In this document: piece after piece, positions 17,629-25,493 of the stretch | Numbering within the stretch: the first letter of the stretch is position 1 | Layout of the letters: each line of letters begins with the position of its first letter | Source of the DNA: Kitasatospora sp. NBC_01250 | GTDB lineage: Bacteria > Actinomycetota > Actinomycetes > Streptomycetales > Streptomycetaceae | Direction: 5' to 3' | Length of the DNA stretch: 64,000 nt | Assembly (NCBI RefSeq): GCF_036226465.1 | Contig: NZ_CP108476.1 | Location: 5,456,001 to 5,520,000 of the forward strand | Made by a program: the position numbers and the translations under genes | The notes under the pieces: generated by a model | Seen by the model: the letters and a program-made list of their open reading frames with translations, nothing else | What the model was told of the DNA's origin: nothing | Databases searched by the model: none

Positions 17629-18615
17629 ATGACCCAGTCACACCACACGAACCGGCTCGCGATCGAGGCCACCGGCCTGCGCAAGGCGTACGGCGACAAG
17701 CACGTCCTCGACGGGATCGACCTGCGCGTCCCGGCCGGAACGATCTTCTCCCTGCTCGGGCCGAACGGCGCCGGCAAGACGACCACCGTGCAGATCCTGA
17801 CCTCGCTGATCGCGGCGGACGCCGGGCAGGTGCGGATCGCGGGGTACGACCTGGCTCAGCAGCCCGACGCGGTGCGGGCGGCGATCGGGGTCACCGGGCA
17901 GTTCTCGGCGGTGGACAAGCTCCTCACCGCGGAGGAGAACCTGCTGCTGATGGCGGACCTGCGGCACCTGGGCAAGCGGGAGGGCCGGCGCCGGGCGGCC
18001 GAACTCCTCGAGGGCTTCGACCTGGTGGACGTGGCCAGGAAGCCGGCGGCGACCTTCTCGGGCGGGATGCTGCGGCGGGTGGACCTGGCGATGACGCTGG
18101 TGGGCAACCCGCAGGTGATCTTCCTGGACGAGCCGACCACCGGGCTGGACCCGCGCAGCCGCCGCTCGATGTGGCAGATCATCCGCGACCTCGTGGCGGG
18201 CGGCACCACGATCTTCCTGACCACGCAGTACCTGGAGGAGGCCGACCAACTCGCCGACCGCATCGCGGTGCTGGACGGCGGGCGGCTGGTGGCGGAGGGC
18301 ACCGCGCACGAGCTCAAGCGGCTGGTCCCGGGCGGCCACATCAGCCTGGCCTTCACCGACCCCGCCGCCTACCAGCGGGCCGCCCGCTCCCTCGGCGAGG
18401 TGACCGCCGACCAGGACGCGCTCACCCTGCAGGTCCCCAGCGACGGCGGCGTGCGCTCCCTGCGCTCGCTGATGGACCGGCTGGACGCCGAGGCGATCGA
18501 GGTCGGCGGGCTGACCGTGCACACCCCGGACCTGGACGACGTCTTCCTCGCCCTCACCGGCCGCCCGGCCGCCTCCGCCGACCGGCCCGCCCCGGCGCTG
18601 GAGAGCGCCCGATGA
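17629..18615 (+). CDS. DrrA-type ABC transporter ATP-binding protein
   Basis: The 328-aa ABC ATPase has Walker A LLGPNGAGKTTTVQIL, a Q-loop region, signature FSGGMLRRVDLA, Walker B VIFLDEPTTGLDPRSR and the switch segment TTQYLEEADQLADRIAVLDGG. The extended C-terminal domain (GHISLAFTDPAAYQRAAR onward) is that of the daunorubicin-resistance DrrA subfamily. It forms an exporter with the permease overlapping by ATGA. Such pairs export drugs or lipids; there is no antibiotic cluster nearby to suggest a substrate. Confidence 0.95.
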   Translation: MTQSHHTNRLAIEATGLRKAYGDKHVLDGIDLRVPAGTIFSLLGPNGAGKTTTVQILTSLIAADAGQVRIAGYDLAQQPDAVRAAIGVTGQFSAVDKLLTAEENLLLMADLRHLGKREGRRRAAELLEGFDLVDVARKPAATFSGGMLRRVDLAMTLVGNPQVIFLDEPTTGLDPRSRRSMWQIIRDLVAGGTTIFLTTQYLEEADQLADRIAVLDGGRLVAEGTAHELKRLVPGGHISLAFTDPAAYQRAARSLGEVTADQDALTLQVPSDGGVRSLRSLMDRLDAEAIEVGGLTVHTPDLDDVFLALTGRPAASADRPAPALESAR

Positions 18616-19475
18616 GCGCCACCACCGCCGCCGCGACCACCACCACGACCGATCCGATGGGCAGGAACACCATGAGCACCAGTGTCAGCACCCCCATGTC
18701 CCCCACCGCGCGCCCGCAGGCCCTGCGCGACTCCTCCACCATGCTGCGGCGCAAGCTGAAGCACGCGCTGCGCTACCCGGGACTGACGCTCGGCTCGCTG
18801 ATGGTGCCGGTCATCTTCCTGCTGCTCTTCGTCTACGTGCTGGGCGGCACGCTCGCCGACGGGATCGGGCACGGCAGCGACTACATCGACTACCTGGCCC
18901 CCGGCATCATCCTGATGACGGTGACCTCCGCCTCGATGAGCACGGCGGTGGCGGTCTGCACCGACCTGACCGAGGGCATCGTGGCCCGCTTCCGGACGAT
19001 GGCGATCTCCAGGGCCTCGATCCTGGTCGGCCACGTGGTGGGCAGCGTGATCCAGACGATGGTCACGGTCGCGATCGTCATCGGGCTCGCGGTGGCGATG
19101 GGCTTCCGGCCCACCGCGGACGTCGCCCACTGGCTGGCGGCGATCGGGCTGATCGGCCTGCTGACGGTGGCGGTGACCTGGCTGGCGGTGGCGCTGGGCA
19201 CGCTGAGCAAGAGCCCCGAGGGCGCCAGCAACATCGTGATGCCGCTCGCGCTGCTGCCCTTCCTCGGCAGCGCGTTCGTGCCCACCGGTTCGATGACGCC
19301 GTGGCTGCGCTGGTTCGCCCAGAACCAGCCCTTCACCCCGATCATCGAGACCATCCGCGGCCTGCTGCTCGGCACCCCGATCGGCCACGACGGGTTCACC
19401 GCCATCGCCTGGTGCGTCGGGATCAGCGTGGCGGCCTACGTCTGGGCCGTGAAGCTCTTCAACCGCCGGGCCTGA
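18612..19475 (+). CDS. DrrB-type ABC-2 transporter permease
   Basis: The 287-aa ABC-2 permease has a Thr/Ser-rich N-terminus then six membrane helices, with YIDYLAPGIILMTVTSASMS and the DLTEGIVARFRTMAISRASI cytosolic loop diagnostic of DrrB. FLGSAFVPTGSMTPWLRWFAQ is near the end. It is translationally coupled to the ATPase by a 4-nt overlap. Starts further inside (ATG 18657 or 18675) are possible because the first 25 residues are low complexity. Confidence 0.93.
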   Translation: MSATTAAATTTTTDPMGRNTMSTSVSTPMSPTARPQALRDSSTMLRRKLKHALRYPGLTLGSLMVPVIFLLLFVYVLGGTLADGIGHGSDYIDYLAPGIILMTVTSASMSTAVAVCTDLTEGIVARFRTMAISRASILVGHVVGSVIQTMVTVAIVIGLAVAMGFRPTADVAHWLAAIGLIGLLTVAVTWLAVALGTLSKSPEGASNIVMPLALLPFLGSAFVPTGSMTPWLRWFAQNQPFTPIIETIRGLLLGTPIGHDGFTAIAWCVGISVAAYVWAVKLFNRRA

Positions 19476-19485
19476 TCCGCACGAA

Positions 19486-19520
19486 GCACAGCACAGCACC
19501 GCACAGCACCACACAGCACC
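19486..19520 (+). repeat. 10-bp tandem repeats after the Drr operon
   Basis: Units GCACAGCACC, GCACAGCACC and ACACAGCACC follow in exact 10-bp register from 19491, with a partial unit before. They sit just before the operon's terminator. Confidence 0.75.
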
Positions 19521-19524
19521 GCAA

Positions 19525-19561
19525 CGCGCCGCCTCGGTGAGAACCCACCGAGCGCGGCGCG
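19525..19561 (+). terminator. Terminator of the Drr operon
   Basis: CTCGGTG pairs with CACCGAG around a 6-nt loop, and the stem continues outward with CGCGCCGC against GCGGCGCG with one bulge. It lies 50 bp after the permease stop. Confidence 0.7.
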
Positions 19562-19657
19562 CGCTGCTGTCTGTCGTCGTCGGAAGAGGCACGGGCAAAG
19601 TCGAAGCGCCACGATCAAATTGACGAACTATCAGTCACTTTGATTCAAACGCTTGAT

Positions 19658-19673
19658 TCGGTGATCACACCGA
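19658..19673. promoter_or_regulatory. Dyad TCGGTG-N4-CACCGA in an AT-rich upstream region
   Basis: A perfect 6-bp dyad around ATCA lies in the AT-rich stretch 19610-19740, which stands out in this GC-rich window. It is 108 bp before the winged-helix gene start and could be its operator; no regulator evidence exists. Confidence 0.35.
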
Positions 19674-19780
19674 TTTTCACCGTGCTACGTTTCCGGAAAA
19701 CCCACAACTTCATCAAGAACAGGAACGACCCCGGCGGTGCAGGAACACCCCGGGGTCCGACACCAGGAGTTAGCCCTCCG

Positions 19781-20698
19781 ATGCACATCCATCGTAGCGC
19801 GCAGGCGCGCTCTTTCACCGTGCTTTCCAACAGAGTCCTCCAGGATCGCCAACTCAGCTTCACGGCCCGGGGTCTCCTCGCGGACCTCCTCTCCCGCCCG
19901 GACGGCTGGCGCGAGGACGGGCGGCAGATGGCCGACTCCAGCCCGCAGGGGCGCGGTGCGATCCGCCGGGCCCTGGGCGAGTTGACCAGGGCCGGGTACT
20001 ACCGCGTCGACCTGGTCCGGATGCCCGACGGCACGCTCCGCTCCGAGGTGCACGTCTTCGACACCCCGCAGCTCCCGCAGCAGCAGTGGACGCCACCGAG
20101 TGCCGCCCCTCCGGGATCCGGTGAGGTGAAGGCCGGTCCCCCTGACGGCCATAAGACAAAGTACCCAGAGAAAGAACCCACCCTCCCGAGCCCCGGGTCT
20201 GCCGGGCCTGCCGGGCCTGCCGGGCCTGCCGGGCCGGCCGAGCCCGACGAGCAGACCCGAGCCGCCGTCGACGCGCTCTACCGGGCGATCCGCCCGGAGC
20301 CGCAGCTGCGCATCGGCGAGGCCGAAGCCCGCGTGCTCGCTCCACTGGTGATCCCGTGGCTGGAGCGCGGCAGCACCGTCACCGACCTGGCGCGCGCCCT
20401 GTGCTGCAAGCTGCCCGCGCCCGTCCACTCCCCGGTGGCCTTCCTCCGCAGCCGCCTCGAACGCAAGCTGCCCCCGGCCGCCCCGCCCCCCGAACCGCCG
20501 CCAGCGCCGCGCTACGCCGAGTGCGCCAGGTGCCACGACCCCGTCCCACGCCCGGGCATCTGCCGCTCCTGCGCGGGCCTGGGCGCCCGCCCGGTCGCGG
20601 TCGGCGGCGGTGCGGCGGCCACCGCCCGGTGCGCCGGTCTGGCCCGCCGGGCCCTGCGCGACGCCCGGGAGCAGGCCCTCGCCGGGCAGTCGGGTTAG
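19781..20698 (+). CDS. Winged-helix (replication-initiator-like) DNA-binding protein with C-terminal zinc ribbon
   Basis: The 305-aa protein has an N-terminal winged helix (FTVLSNRVLQDRQLSFTARG, LLADLLSRPDGWREDG, GRGAIRRALGELTRAGYYRV) of the type seen in plasmid and integrative-element initiators and in a streptomycete helix-turn-helix family. A Gly-Pro-Ala low-complexity linker, a helical domain and a zinc ribbon CARCHDPVPRPGICRSC follow. ATG 19781 is used with AGGAG 11 bases upstream. The AT-rich upstream region and element-like N-terminus suggest horizontal origin. A replication role is not shown. Confidence 0.75.
   Translation: MHIHRSAQARSFTVLSNRVLQDRQLSFTARGLLADLLSRPDGWREDGRQMADSSPQGRGAIRRALGELTRAGYYRVDLVRMPDGTLRSEVHVFDTPQLPQQQWTPPSAAPPGSGEVKAGPPDGHKTKYPEKEPTLPSPGSAGPAGPAGPAGPAEPDEQTRAAVDALYRAIRPEPQLRIGEAEARVLAPLVIPWLERGSTVTDLARALCCKLPAPVHSPVAFLRSRLERKLPPAAPPPEPPPAPRYAECARCHDPVPRPGICRSCAGLGARPVAVGGGAAATARCAGLARRALRDAREQALAGQSG
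20198..20236 (+). repeat. 9-bp in-frame repeat encoding Gly-Pro-Ala
   Basis: Four near-perfect copies of CTGCCGGGC encode AGPAGPAGPAGP in the linker of the winged-helix protein. Being in multiples of three, the repeat can vary in length without breaking the frame. Confidence 0.8.
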
Positions 20699-20705
20699 GC
20701 CTGGG

Positions 20706-21302
20706 TCAGGACCTGTCCTCGCGCCCGTCCGCCGTCACGATGCGCTCGACCGCCGCTGTCACCAGCTGCTCCCGCTCGGCCTCGGTGAACACGTCCGGCA
20801 GCGTGAGCTGTTCGACGATCAGCCAGTTCAGCGCCAGGTGCAGCAGCTTGACGGCCATGGCGTCGCCCGGCAGGCCGGAGGCCCGGTGGTAGGCGAGGTT
20901 GGCGTCGAGGTCGGCGCGGACCCGCTCGGTGAGCACCTCGCGCAGCTCGGGCCGTCGGGTGGCCTCCAGGCGGAGTTCGAGGAGCGCCAGGTAGCCGGTG
21001 CGGAATCCGGCGACGCGGCCGACGAGTTCGCGCATCAGCACCGCGTAGGTCTCCCGGTCGCGGCCGGCCGACTGCTGGCGGGTGAGGGTGGCGTCGTCCG
21101 GCTGGAGGCGCTCGTAGACGCGGGCGCCGGCCTGGGTGAGCAGGTCGTCGCGGTTGGCGAAGTAGTTGGAGGCGGTCCCGGCGGGTACGGCGGCCTCGGC
21201 GTCCACCGCCCGGAAGGTCAGACCGCGGGCGCCCTCCCGGGCCAGCACCTCGATCGCGGCGTCGACGAGTGCGGTGCGCCGTTGGTCGTTTCGTCTCACC
21301 AT
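20706..21302 (-). CDS. TetR family transcriptional regulator
   Basis: The 198-aa regulator has the TetR helix-turn-helix ALVDAAIEVLAREGARGLTF followed by AVPAGTASNYFANRDDLLTQ, then an all-helical ligand domain with RVAGFRTGYLALLELRLEA. ATG 21302 is chosen (GGAG eight bases upstream) over GTG 21311. It is divergent from the DHFR-like gene with a 70-bp shared control region holding a dyad, so it probably represses both. Confidence 0.93.
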   Translation of the reverse strand: MVRRNDQRRTALVDAAIEVLAREGARGLTFRAVDAEAAVPAGTASNYFANRDDLLTQAGARVYERLQPDDATLTRQQSAGRDRETYAVLMRELVGRVAGFRTGYLALLELRLEATRRPELREVLTERVRADLDANLAYHRASGLPGDAMAVKLLHLALNWLIVEQLTLPDVFTEAEREQLVTAAVERIVTADGREDRS

Positions 21303-21317
21303 TGAAACCACTCCAGG

Positions 21318-21343
21318 CGTAGTACTATGTATGTAGTCACTTC
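21318..21343. promoter_or_regulatory. Candidate TetR operator between divergent genes
   Basis: The AT-rich core GTACTATGTATGTAGTCAC holds ACTA-N6-TAGT with imperfect flanks, about 20 bp before the TetR start and about 30 bp before the DHFR-like start. It is the only AT-rich dyad in the gap. Confidence 0.45.
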
Positions 21344-21372
21344 AGGCAGAGTACTGCGGATGGAGTTGTTCA

Positions 21373-21963
21373 TTGCGCAAGCTCGCGTACTACGTCGCCG
21401 TCACGCTCGACGGCCGCATCGCCGGCCCCGGCGGTGAGTACGACTTCTTCCCGGCCGGCGACGAGCAGCAGACCGCCGCCTACCAGTCCTGGACCACCTC
21501 GCTCTACCCCGAGACCGTGCCGACCGCCGTGCGCCCCGCGCTCGGGCTCGACCGCGCGCCCAACCGCCGCTTCGACACCGTCCTCATGGGCCTGGGCAGT
21601 TACCGCCCCGCGCTGGACGCCGGGATCACCAGCCCGTACGCGCACCTGCGCCAGTACGTGGTCTCCAGCACCCTCGCCCCGGACACCGACCCGGCCGTCA
21701 CCGTCGTTCCGAGCGACCCGCTGGCCCTGGTCCGCGCGCTCAAGCGGGAGGCCTCCGAGCTGGACATCTGGCTCTGCGGTGGCGGCAAGCTCGCCGGCGC
21801 CCTGCAGCCCGAGATCGACGAGCTGCTGCTCAAGAGCTACCCGGTGGTGGCCGGCGCCGGCGTCCCGCTCTTCGACGGCGCGTTCGACCCCACCGCCTTC
21901 ACGGTCGCCGAACGCACCGCCTTCCCCAACGGGGTCACCCTCACCCGCTTGATCCGCCGCTAG
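21373..21963 (+). CDS. Dihydrofolate-reductase-family (RibD C-terminal-like) reductase
   Basis: The 196-aa NADPH-type reductase has MRKLAYYVAVTLDGRIAGPGG at the N-terminus, FDTVLMGLGSYRPALD (nucleotide-binding segment), LWLCGGGKLAGALQ-like IWLCGGGKLAGAL and a C-terminal ...FDPTAFTVAER. This YwjB/RibD-C family is distinct from canonical DHFR; the substrate is unknown. Translation begins at TTG 21373 with GGAG seven bases upstream; no ATG or GTG is available nearby. It is likely controlled by the divergent TetR protein. Its TAG stop abuts the TAG of the opposing gene. Confidence 0.88.
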   Translation: MRKLAYYVAVTLDGRIAGPGGEYDFFPAGDEQQTAAYQSWTTSLYPETVPTAVRPALGLDRAPNRRFDTVLMGLGSYRPALDAGITSPYAHLRQYVVSSTLAPDTDPAVTVVPSDPLALVRALKREASELDIWLCGGGKLAGALQPEIDELLLKSYPVVAGAGVPLFDGAFDPTAFTVAERTAFPNGVTLTRLIRR

Positions 21964-22923
21964 CTACCGCTTGGCGAACCGGGCGACGGCAGCCATGACC
22001 ACCTCGGTCATGGTGTCGCTGCCCGTGTGGCCCGAGTCGTCGATCACCGTCAACTCCGCGCCGGGCCAGGCCTTGGCCAGCTCCCAGGGGGCCTTGAGCG
22101 GGCAGCCCAGGTCGAGCCGGCCCTGCACCAGCACCCCCGGGATACCGGCCAGCCGGTGGGCGTCGCGCACCAGTTGGCCCTCCTCCAGCCAGGCGCCGTG
22201 GGACCAGTAGTGGGCGCAGAGCCGGGCCAGGGCCACCAGCGCCTCGTCGGACCGGTTGCTGTAGGCGCCCGGGTGGCCCTGCGACTCGTGGGCGATCACC
22301 GCGTCCTCCCAGGTGCACCAGTCGTGTGCCGCCTTCAGACGGACGGCCTCGTCCGGGCTGTTCAGCAGTCGGCTGTAGGCCGCCAGCAGGTCGCCGTCCC
22401 GCTCCGCGGCGGGCAGGGCGTCGCGGAACGCCTCCCAGGGGCCGGGGAGCAGCCGGCTCAGGCCGTTGTAGAGCCAGTCGATCTCGTCCCGGCTGGCCAG
22501 CGAGGCGCTGATGAGGATGATCTCGGTCACCCGCTCGGGGTACTTCTCGGCGTAGGCCACGATCAGCGTCGGGCCCCAGGAGCCGCCGAACAGCATCCAG
22601 CGCTCGATGCCCAGGTGCTCGCGCAGGCGCTCCATGTCGGCGACGAGGTGGTGGGTGGTGTTGTGTTCCAGGCTGGTGGCCGGGTCGGCGGCGTGCGGCA
22701 GGCTGTCGCCGCAGCCGCGCTGGTCGTACCGGATGATCCGGAAGACCTCGGGATCGAAGCTCGACCGGCGGCCCTTGCCCCGGCCGCCGCCAGGGCCGCC
22801 GTGCACGATCAGCACGGGCTTCCCCTCGGGGTTGCCGAAGGCCTCCCAGTAGATCTGGTTGTCGTCGCCGACATCGAGCAGGCCGTGATCGTACGGTTCG
22901 GACACGGTGAACAGTTCCGTCAT
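21964..22923 (-). CDS. pip: Proline iminopeptidase (alpha/beta hydrolase, S33)
   Basis: The 319-aa S33 peptidase removes N-terminal proline from peptides. The oxyanion segment VLIVHGGPGGG, the YDQRGCGDS motif and the nucleophile elbow FGGSWGPTL are the family signature. The catalytic Asp is near VQGRLDLGCPL and the His is in IDDSGHTGSD. It is cytosolic with no signal peptide. It is convergent with the DHFR-like gene with no spacer: the two stops form TAGCTA. Confidence 0.93.
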   Translation of the reverse strand: MTELFTVSEPYDHGLLDVGDDNQIYWEAFGNPEGKPVLIVHGGPGGGRGKGRRSSFDPEVFRIIRYDQRGCGDSLPHAADPATSLEHNTTHHLVADMERLREHLGIERWMLFGGSWGPTLIVAYAEKYPERVTEIILISASLASRDEIDWLYNGLSRLLPGPWEAFRDALPAAERDGDLLAAYSRLLNSPDEAVRLKAAHDWCTWEDAVIAHESQGHPGAYSNRSDEALVALARLCAHYWSHGAWLEEGQLVRDAHRLAGIPGVLVQGRLDLGCPLKAPWELAKAWPGAELTVIDDSGHTGSDTMTEVVMAAVARFAKR

Positions 22924-23031
22924 GGCGATTCCTTCGGGAAGGCACGAAGAGCGAACGCGCCAGAATAGTCGGCGTGTTGAGGCCGCGCACCTGATTTCCG
23001 CCCGGCCGGTCCGGTCCCTGCCGCGGACCCC

Positions 23032-24462
23032 TCAGGCGGTCCGGGTCCGCCCCGCCAGCAGCGCGGCCAGCAGGCTCGGCACCAGCAGCAGCGCGAACAC
23101 CGTGCCGTAGCCGGCCAGTCCGGCCCCGTGCGAGCCCGAGCAGGCGTTGAACACGGCCGAGGCGATCCCCAACACCCCGACCTGGCCCAGGTTCTGGGCG
23201 GTCTGCATGGCGCTGCTCGCATAGCCCTGCCGGTCCGGCGGGCTGTGCGAGAGCGAGAGCAGCGTGACGGACGGCGCGAGCAGTCCCATCCCCAGGGCCG
23301 CCACGACGATCGCCGCCGCCGCGGTGAGCGCGGGCAGCGCGGGCAGCGTCCCGGCGATCCCGAGCCCGGCGGCCAGCGCCAGCACCAGGGCGCCGACGGC
23401 CACGAGTTGCTGGCGCGGGCGGTCGGCCAGCAGGTGGCTCTGCACCCAGGAGGAGGCCGCCCAGGCCACGGCGGCACCGGTGAACGCCAGGCCGGTCACC
23501 GCGGTCGGCACCCGCCGGGCGGTGTCCAGCAGCAGCGGCACGAAGGCCTCCAGCGTGAAGTAGGACCCCGAACCCAGGCCGCGCAGCAGCACTGTGACGG
23601 GCAGACCGCGCGCCGCCCGCCAGGTGCCCGGCGGCAGCAGCCGCGGCGTGAACGCCACCAGCAGGCCGAGCGCGAGGAGCAGGCAGAGCAGGTGCGCCGC
23701 GTCCCACCCGGCCACCGCCCACTGCCCGAGCGCCGCGCCCACGCTCACCGCCAGTGCCACCAACAGCCCCGGGCGCGGCGGGCGTTCGCCCGCGGACGTG
23801 CGCACCGGCGCGGGTGCCGGGGTGGCGGTGCGCCGCAGCAGCACGATCACCGCCAGCGCCGGGAGCGCGGTCAGCGCGGCCAGCCCGAAGAAGACCACCC
23901 GCCAGGACCACCAGGCGGCCACCAGCCCGGCCACCGGCGGACCGGCCAGCGACGGGATGATCCAGCTGGTGCTCATCAGCGACAGCACCCGCGGGCGCAG
24001 GCGGTCGGGGTAGGCCTGGCCGATCGCGGTGTTGACGGACACCGCCACCATCCCGGCCGCCAGCCCGTCCAGGAACCGCCCGGCGGCCAGCTGCCAGATC
24101 GTGGTGCTGGTGGCCGAGACCAGCAGGGTGACCACCGCCAGCGCGGTGCCCGCCGCCAGCGGACGGCGCGCCCCGGCCCGGTCCGCCCAACTGCCGCCCA
24201 GCACCCCGCCCAGCAGGCTCGCGGCCACGAAGCAGCCCGCCACCAGCGGGTAGCGGCCCACGCCGTGCAGGTCGCGGGCGGCCACCGGCAGGGTGGGCAG
24301 CACGGCGAGCGCGGCGAAACCGGTCAGGAACATCACCGCGGTGAAGCTCACGGTCACGGCGGCGTAGGTCCGGGAGAACAGGCCCTCCGGGGTGACCGCT
24401 GTCCGCGCCGGCGGGGGATCGGCGACCGGGAGAGGCCCGGTCATCATGGGATCATCAGTCAC
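23032..24462 (-). CDS. MFS transporter (YnfM/drug:H+ antiporter-like)
   Basis: The product of about 476 aa has 12 apparent membrane helices. The loop 2-3 motif GGVLGGSWADRAGARRPLAAG and RFLDGLAAGMVAVSVNTAIG with YPDRLRPRVLSLM mark the multidrug/arabinose-like MFS group. No binding-site homology gives a substrate. The start is uncertain: GTG 24462, ATG 24447 and ATG 24444 lack a clear ribosome-binding site, so leaderless translation is possible. It is divergent from the phosphotransferase gene. Confidence 0.88.
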   Translation of the reverse strand: MTDDPMMTGPLPVADPPPARTAVTPEGLFSRTYAAVTVSFTAVMFLTGFAALAVLPTLPVAARDLHGVGRYPLVAGCFVAASLLGGVLGGSWADRAGARRPLAAGTALAVVTLLVSATSTTIWQLAAGRFLDGLAAGMVAVSVNTAIGQAYPDRLRPRVLSLMSTSWIIPSLAGPPVAGLVAAWWSWRVVFFGLAALTALPALAVIVLLRRTATPAPAPVRTSAGERPPRPGLLVALAVSVGAALGQWAVAGWDAAHLLCLLLALGLLVAFTPRLLPPGTWRAARGLPVTVLLRGLGSGSYFTLEAFVPLLLDTARRVPTAVTGLAFTGAAVAWAASSWVQSHLLADRPRQQLVAVGALVLALAAGLGIAGTLPALPALTAAAAIVVAALGMGLLAPSVTLLSLSHSPPDRQGYASSAMQTAQNLGQVGVLGIASAVFNACSGSHGAGLAGYGTVFALLLVPSLLAALLAGRTRTA

Positions 24463-24526
24463 GAACGCACAAGCTAGGCACCGCCACTGACCGCCGGCCA
24501 CCCATTTTCAGCAGGTGGGAACCCGG

Positions 24527-24555
24527 TTGACGACCGCCGCCCGCCCCGGTTGCAT
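24527..24555 (+). promoter_or_regulatory. Promoter for leaderless transcription of the phosphotransferase gene
   Basis: TTGACG (24527-24532), a 17-bp spacer and TTGCAT (24550-24555) place the transcription start at or within two bases of the ATG at 24564, which lacks a ribosome-binding site. Confidence 0.6.
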
Positions 24556-24563
24556 CGACACCC

Positions 24564-25493
24564 ATGACCGCGCCCAAGCTGCACCCCGCCGAGCCGGACA
24601 CCGGCGCGCCCCTGGTACGCGCCCTGCTCGCCGCCCAGTTCCCGCAGTGGGCGGGCCTGCCCGTGACGCCGCTCGACTCCGCGGGCACCTCCAACGCCGT
24701 CTTCCGGCTCGGCGCGGACAGGGTGGTGCGCCTGCCCCGGACCGCCGGTTCGGCCGCCGACGTGGCGAAGGAGCAGCGCTGGCTGCCGTACCTCGCACCC
24801 CGGCTGCCGGTCGCCGTCCCCCTCCCGCTGGGCCAGGGCGTGCCGGGGGAGGGCTACCCGTGGCCCTGGTCGGTCCACACCTGGCTCGACGGCGAGGCCG
24901 CGACCGTCGTGGAGCCCGAAGCCCTTGCCGAACCCGAAGCCCTCGCCGTGGAGTTGGCGCGGTTCATCGGCGCGCTGCACCTGATCGACCCGGCCGACGG
25001 CCCGCCGTCCTACCGCAGCGAGCCGCTGGCGGCGCGCGACGCCCCGGTCCGCGCCGCGATCGCCGGACTCGCCGTCACCGAGCCCGGCACCGTCGACGCC
25101 GAGGTCGCCGAAGCGGTCTGGGCGGCGGGCCTGCATGCCGCCGCCCACCCCGGTCCGGCCGTCTGGATCCACGCCGACCTGCAGCCGGGCAACGTGCTGA
25201 CCAGCGGCGGCCGGCTCAGCGCCGTGATCGACTTCGGCTGCCTGGGCCTGGGCGACCCCGCCGTCGACCACCTCGCGGCCTGGTACCTGCTGCCCGCCGC
25301 CGCCCACCCCGCCTTCCGCGCCGCACTGCCCCCGGACCACACCGACGACGCCTGCTGGGCCCGCGGTCGTGCCTGGGCCCTGTCCACCGCCCTCGGCGAG
25401 CTCCACTACTACCGCGACACCCGCCCGGCGATGGCCGACACCGCCCGCCAGGTCATCCGCCGGGTGCTCGGGTCGTTCCAGACCCGCCGCTGA
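24564..25493 (+). CDS. Aminoglycoside phosphotransferase (APH)-fold kinase
   Basis: The 309-aa APH-family kinase has SNAVFRLGADRVVRLPR (ATP lobe), catalytic loop IHADLQPGNVLTSGG and metal-binding VIDFGCLGLGDPAVDHL. The type is widespread in streptomycetes and usually unrelated to clinical resistance; the acceptor may be a sugar, amino alcohol or antibiotic. It is transcribed from an apparent leaderless promoter. Its 3' 41 bp overlap the 3' end of the opposing lipoprotein gene. Confidence 0.9.
   Translation: MTAPKLHPAEPDTGAPLVRALLAAQFPQWAGLPVTPLDSAGTSNAVFRLGADRVVRLPRTAGSAADVAKEQRWLPYLAPRLPVAVPLPLGQGVPGEGYPWPWSVHTWLDGEAATVVEPEALAEPEALAVELARFIGALHLIDPADGPPSYRSEPLAARDAPVRAAIAGLAVTEPGTVDAEVAEAVWAAGLHAAAHPGPAVWIHADLQPGNVLTSGGRLSAVIDFGCLGLGDPAVDHLAAWYLLPAAAHPAFRAALPPDHTDDACWARGRAWALSTALGELHYYRDTRPAMADTARQVIRRVLGSFQTRR

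Noticed and set aside
17629..19475. Antibiotic biosynthetic cluster around the Drr-type exporter
   Set aside because: No synthase or tailoring genes are adjacent; the exporter stands alone.
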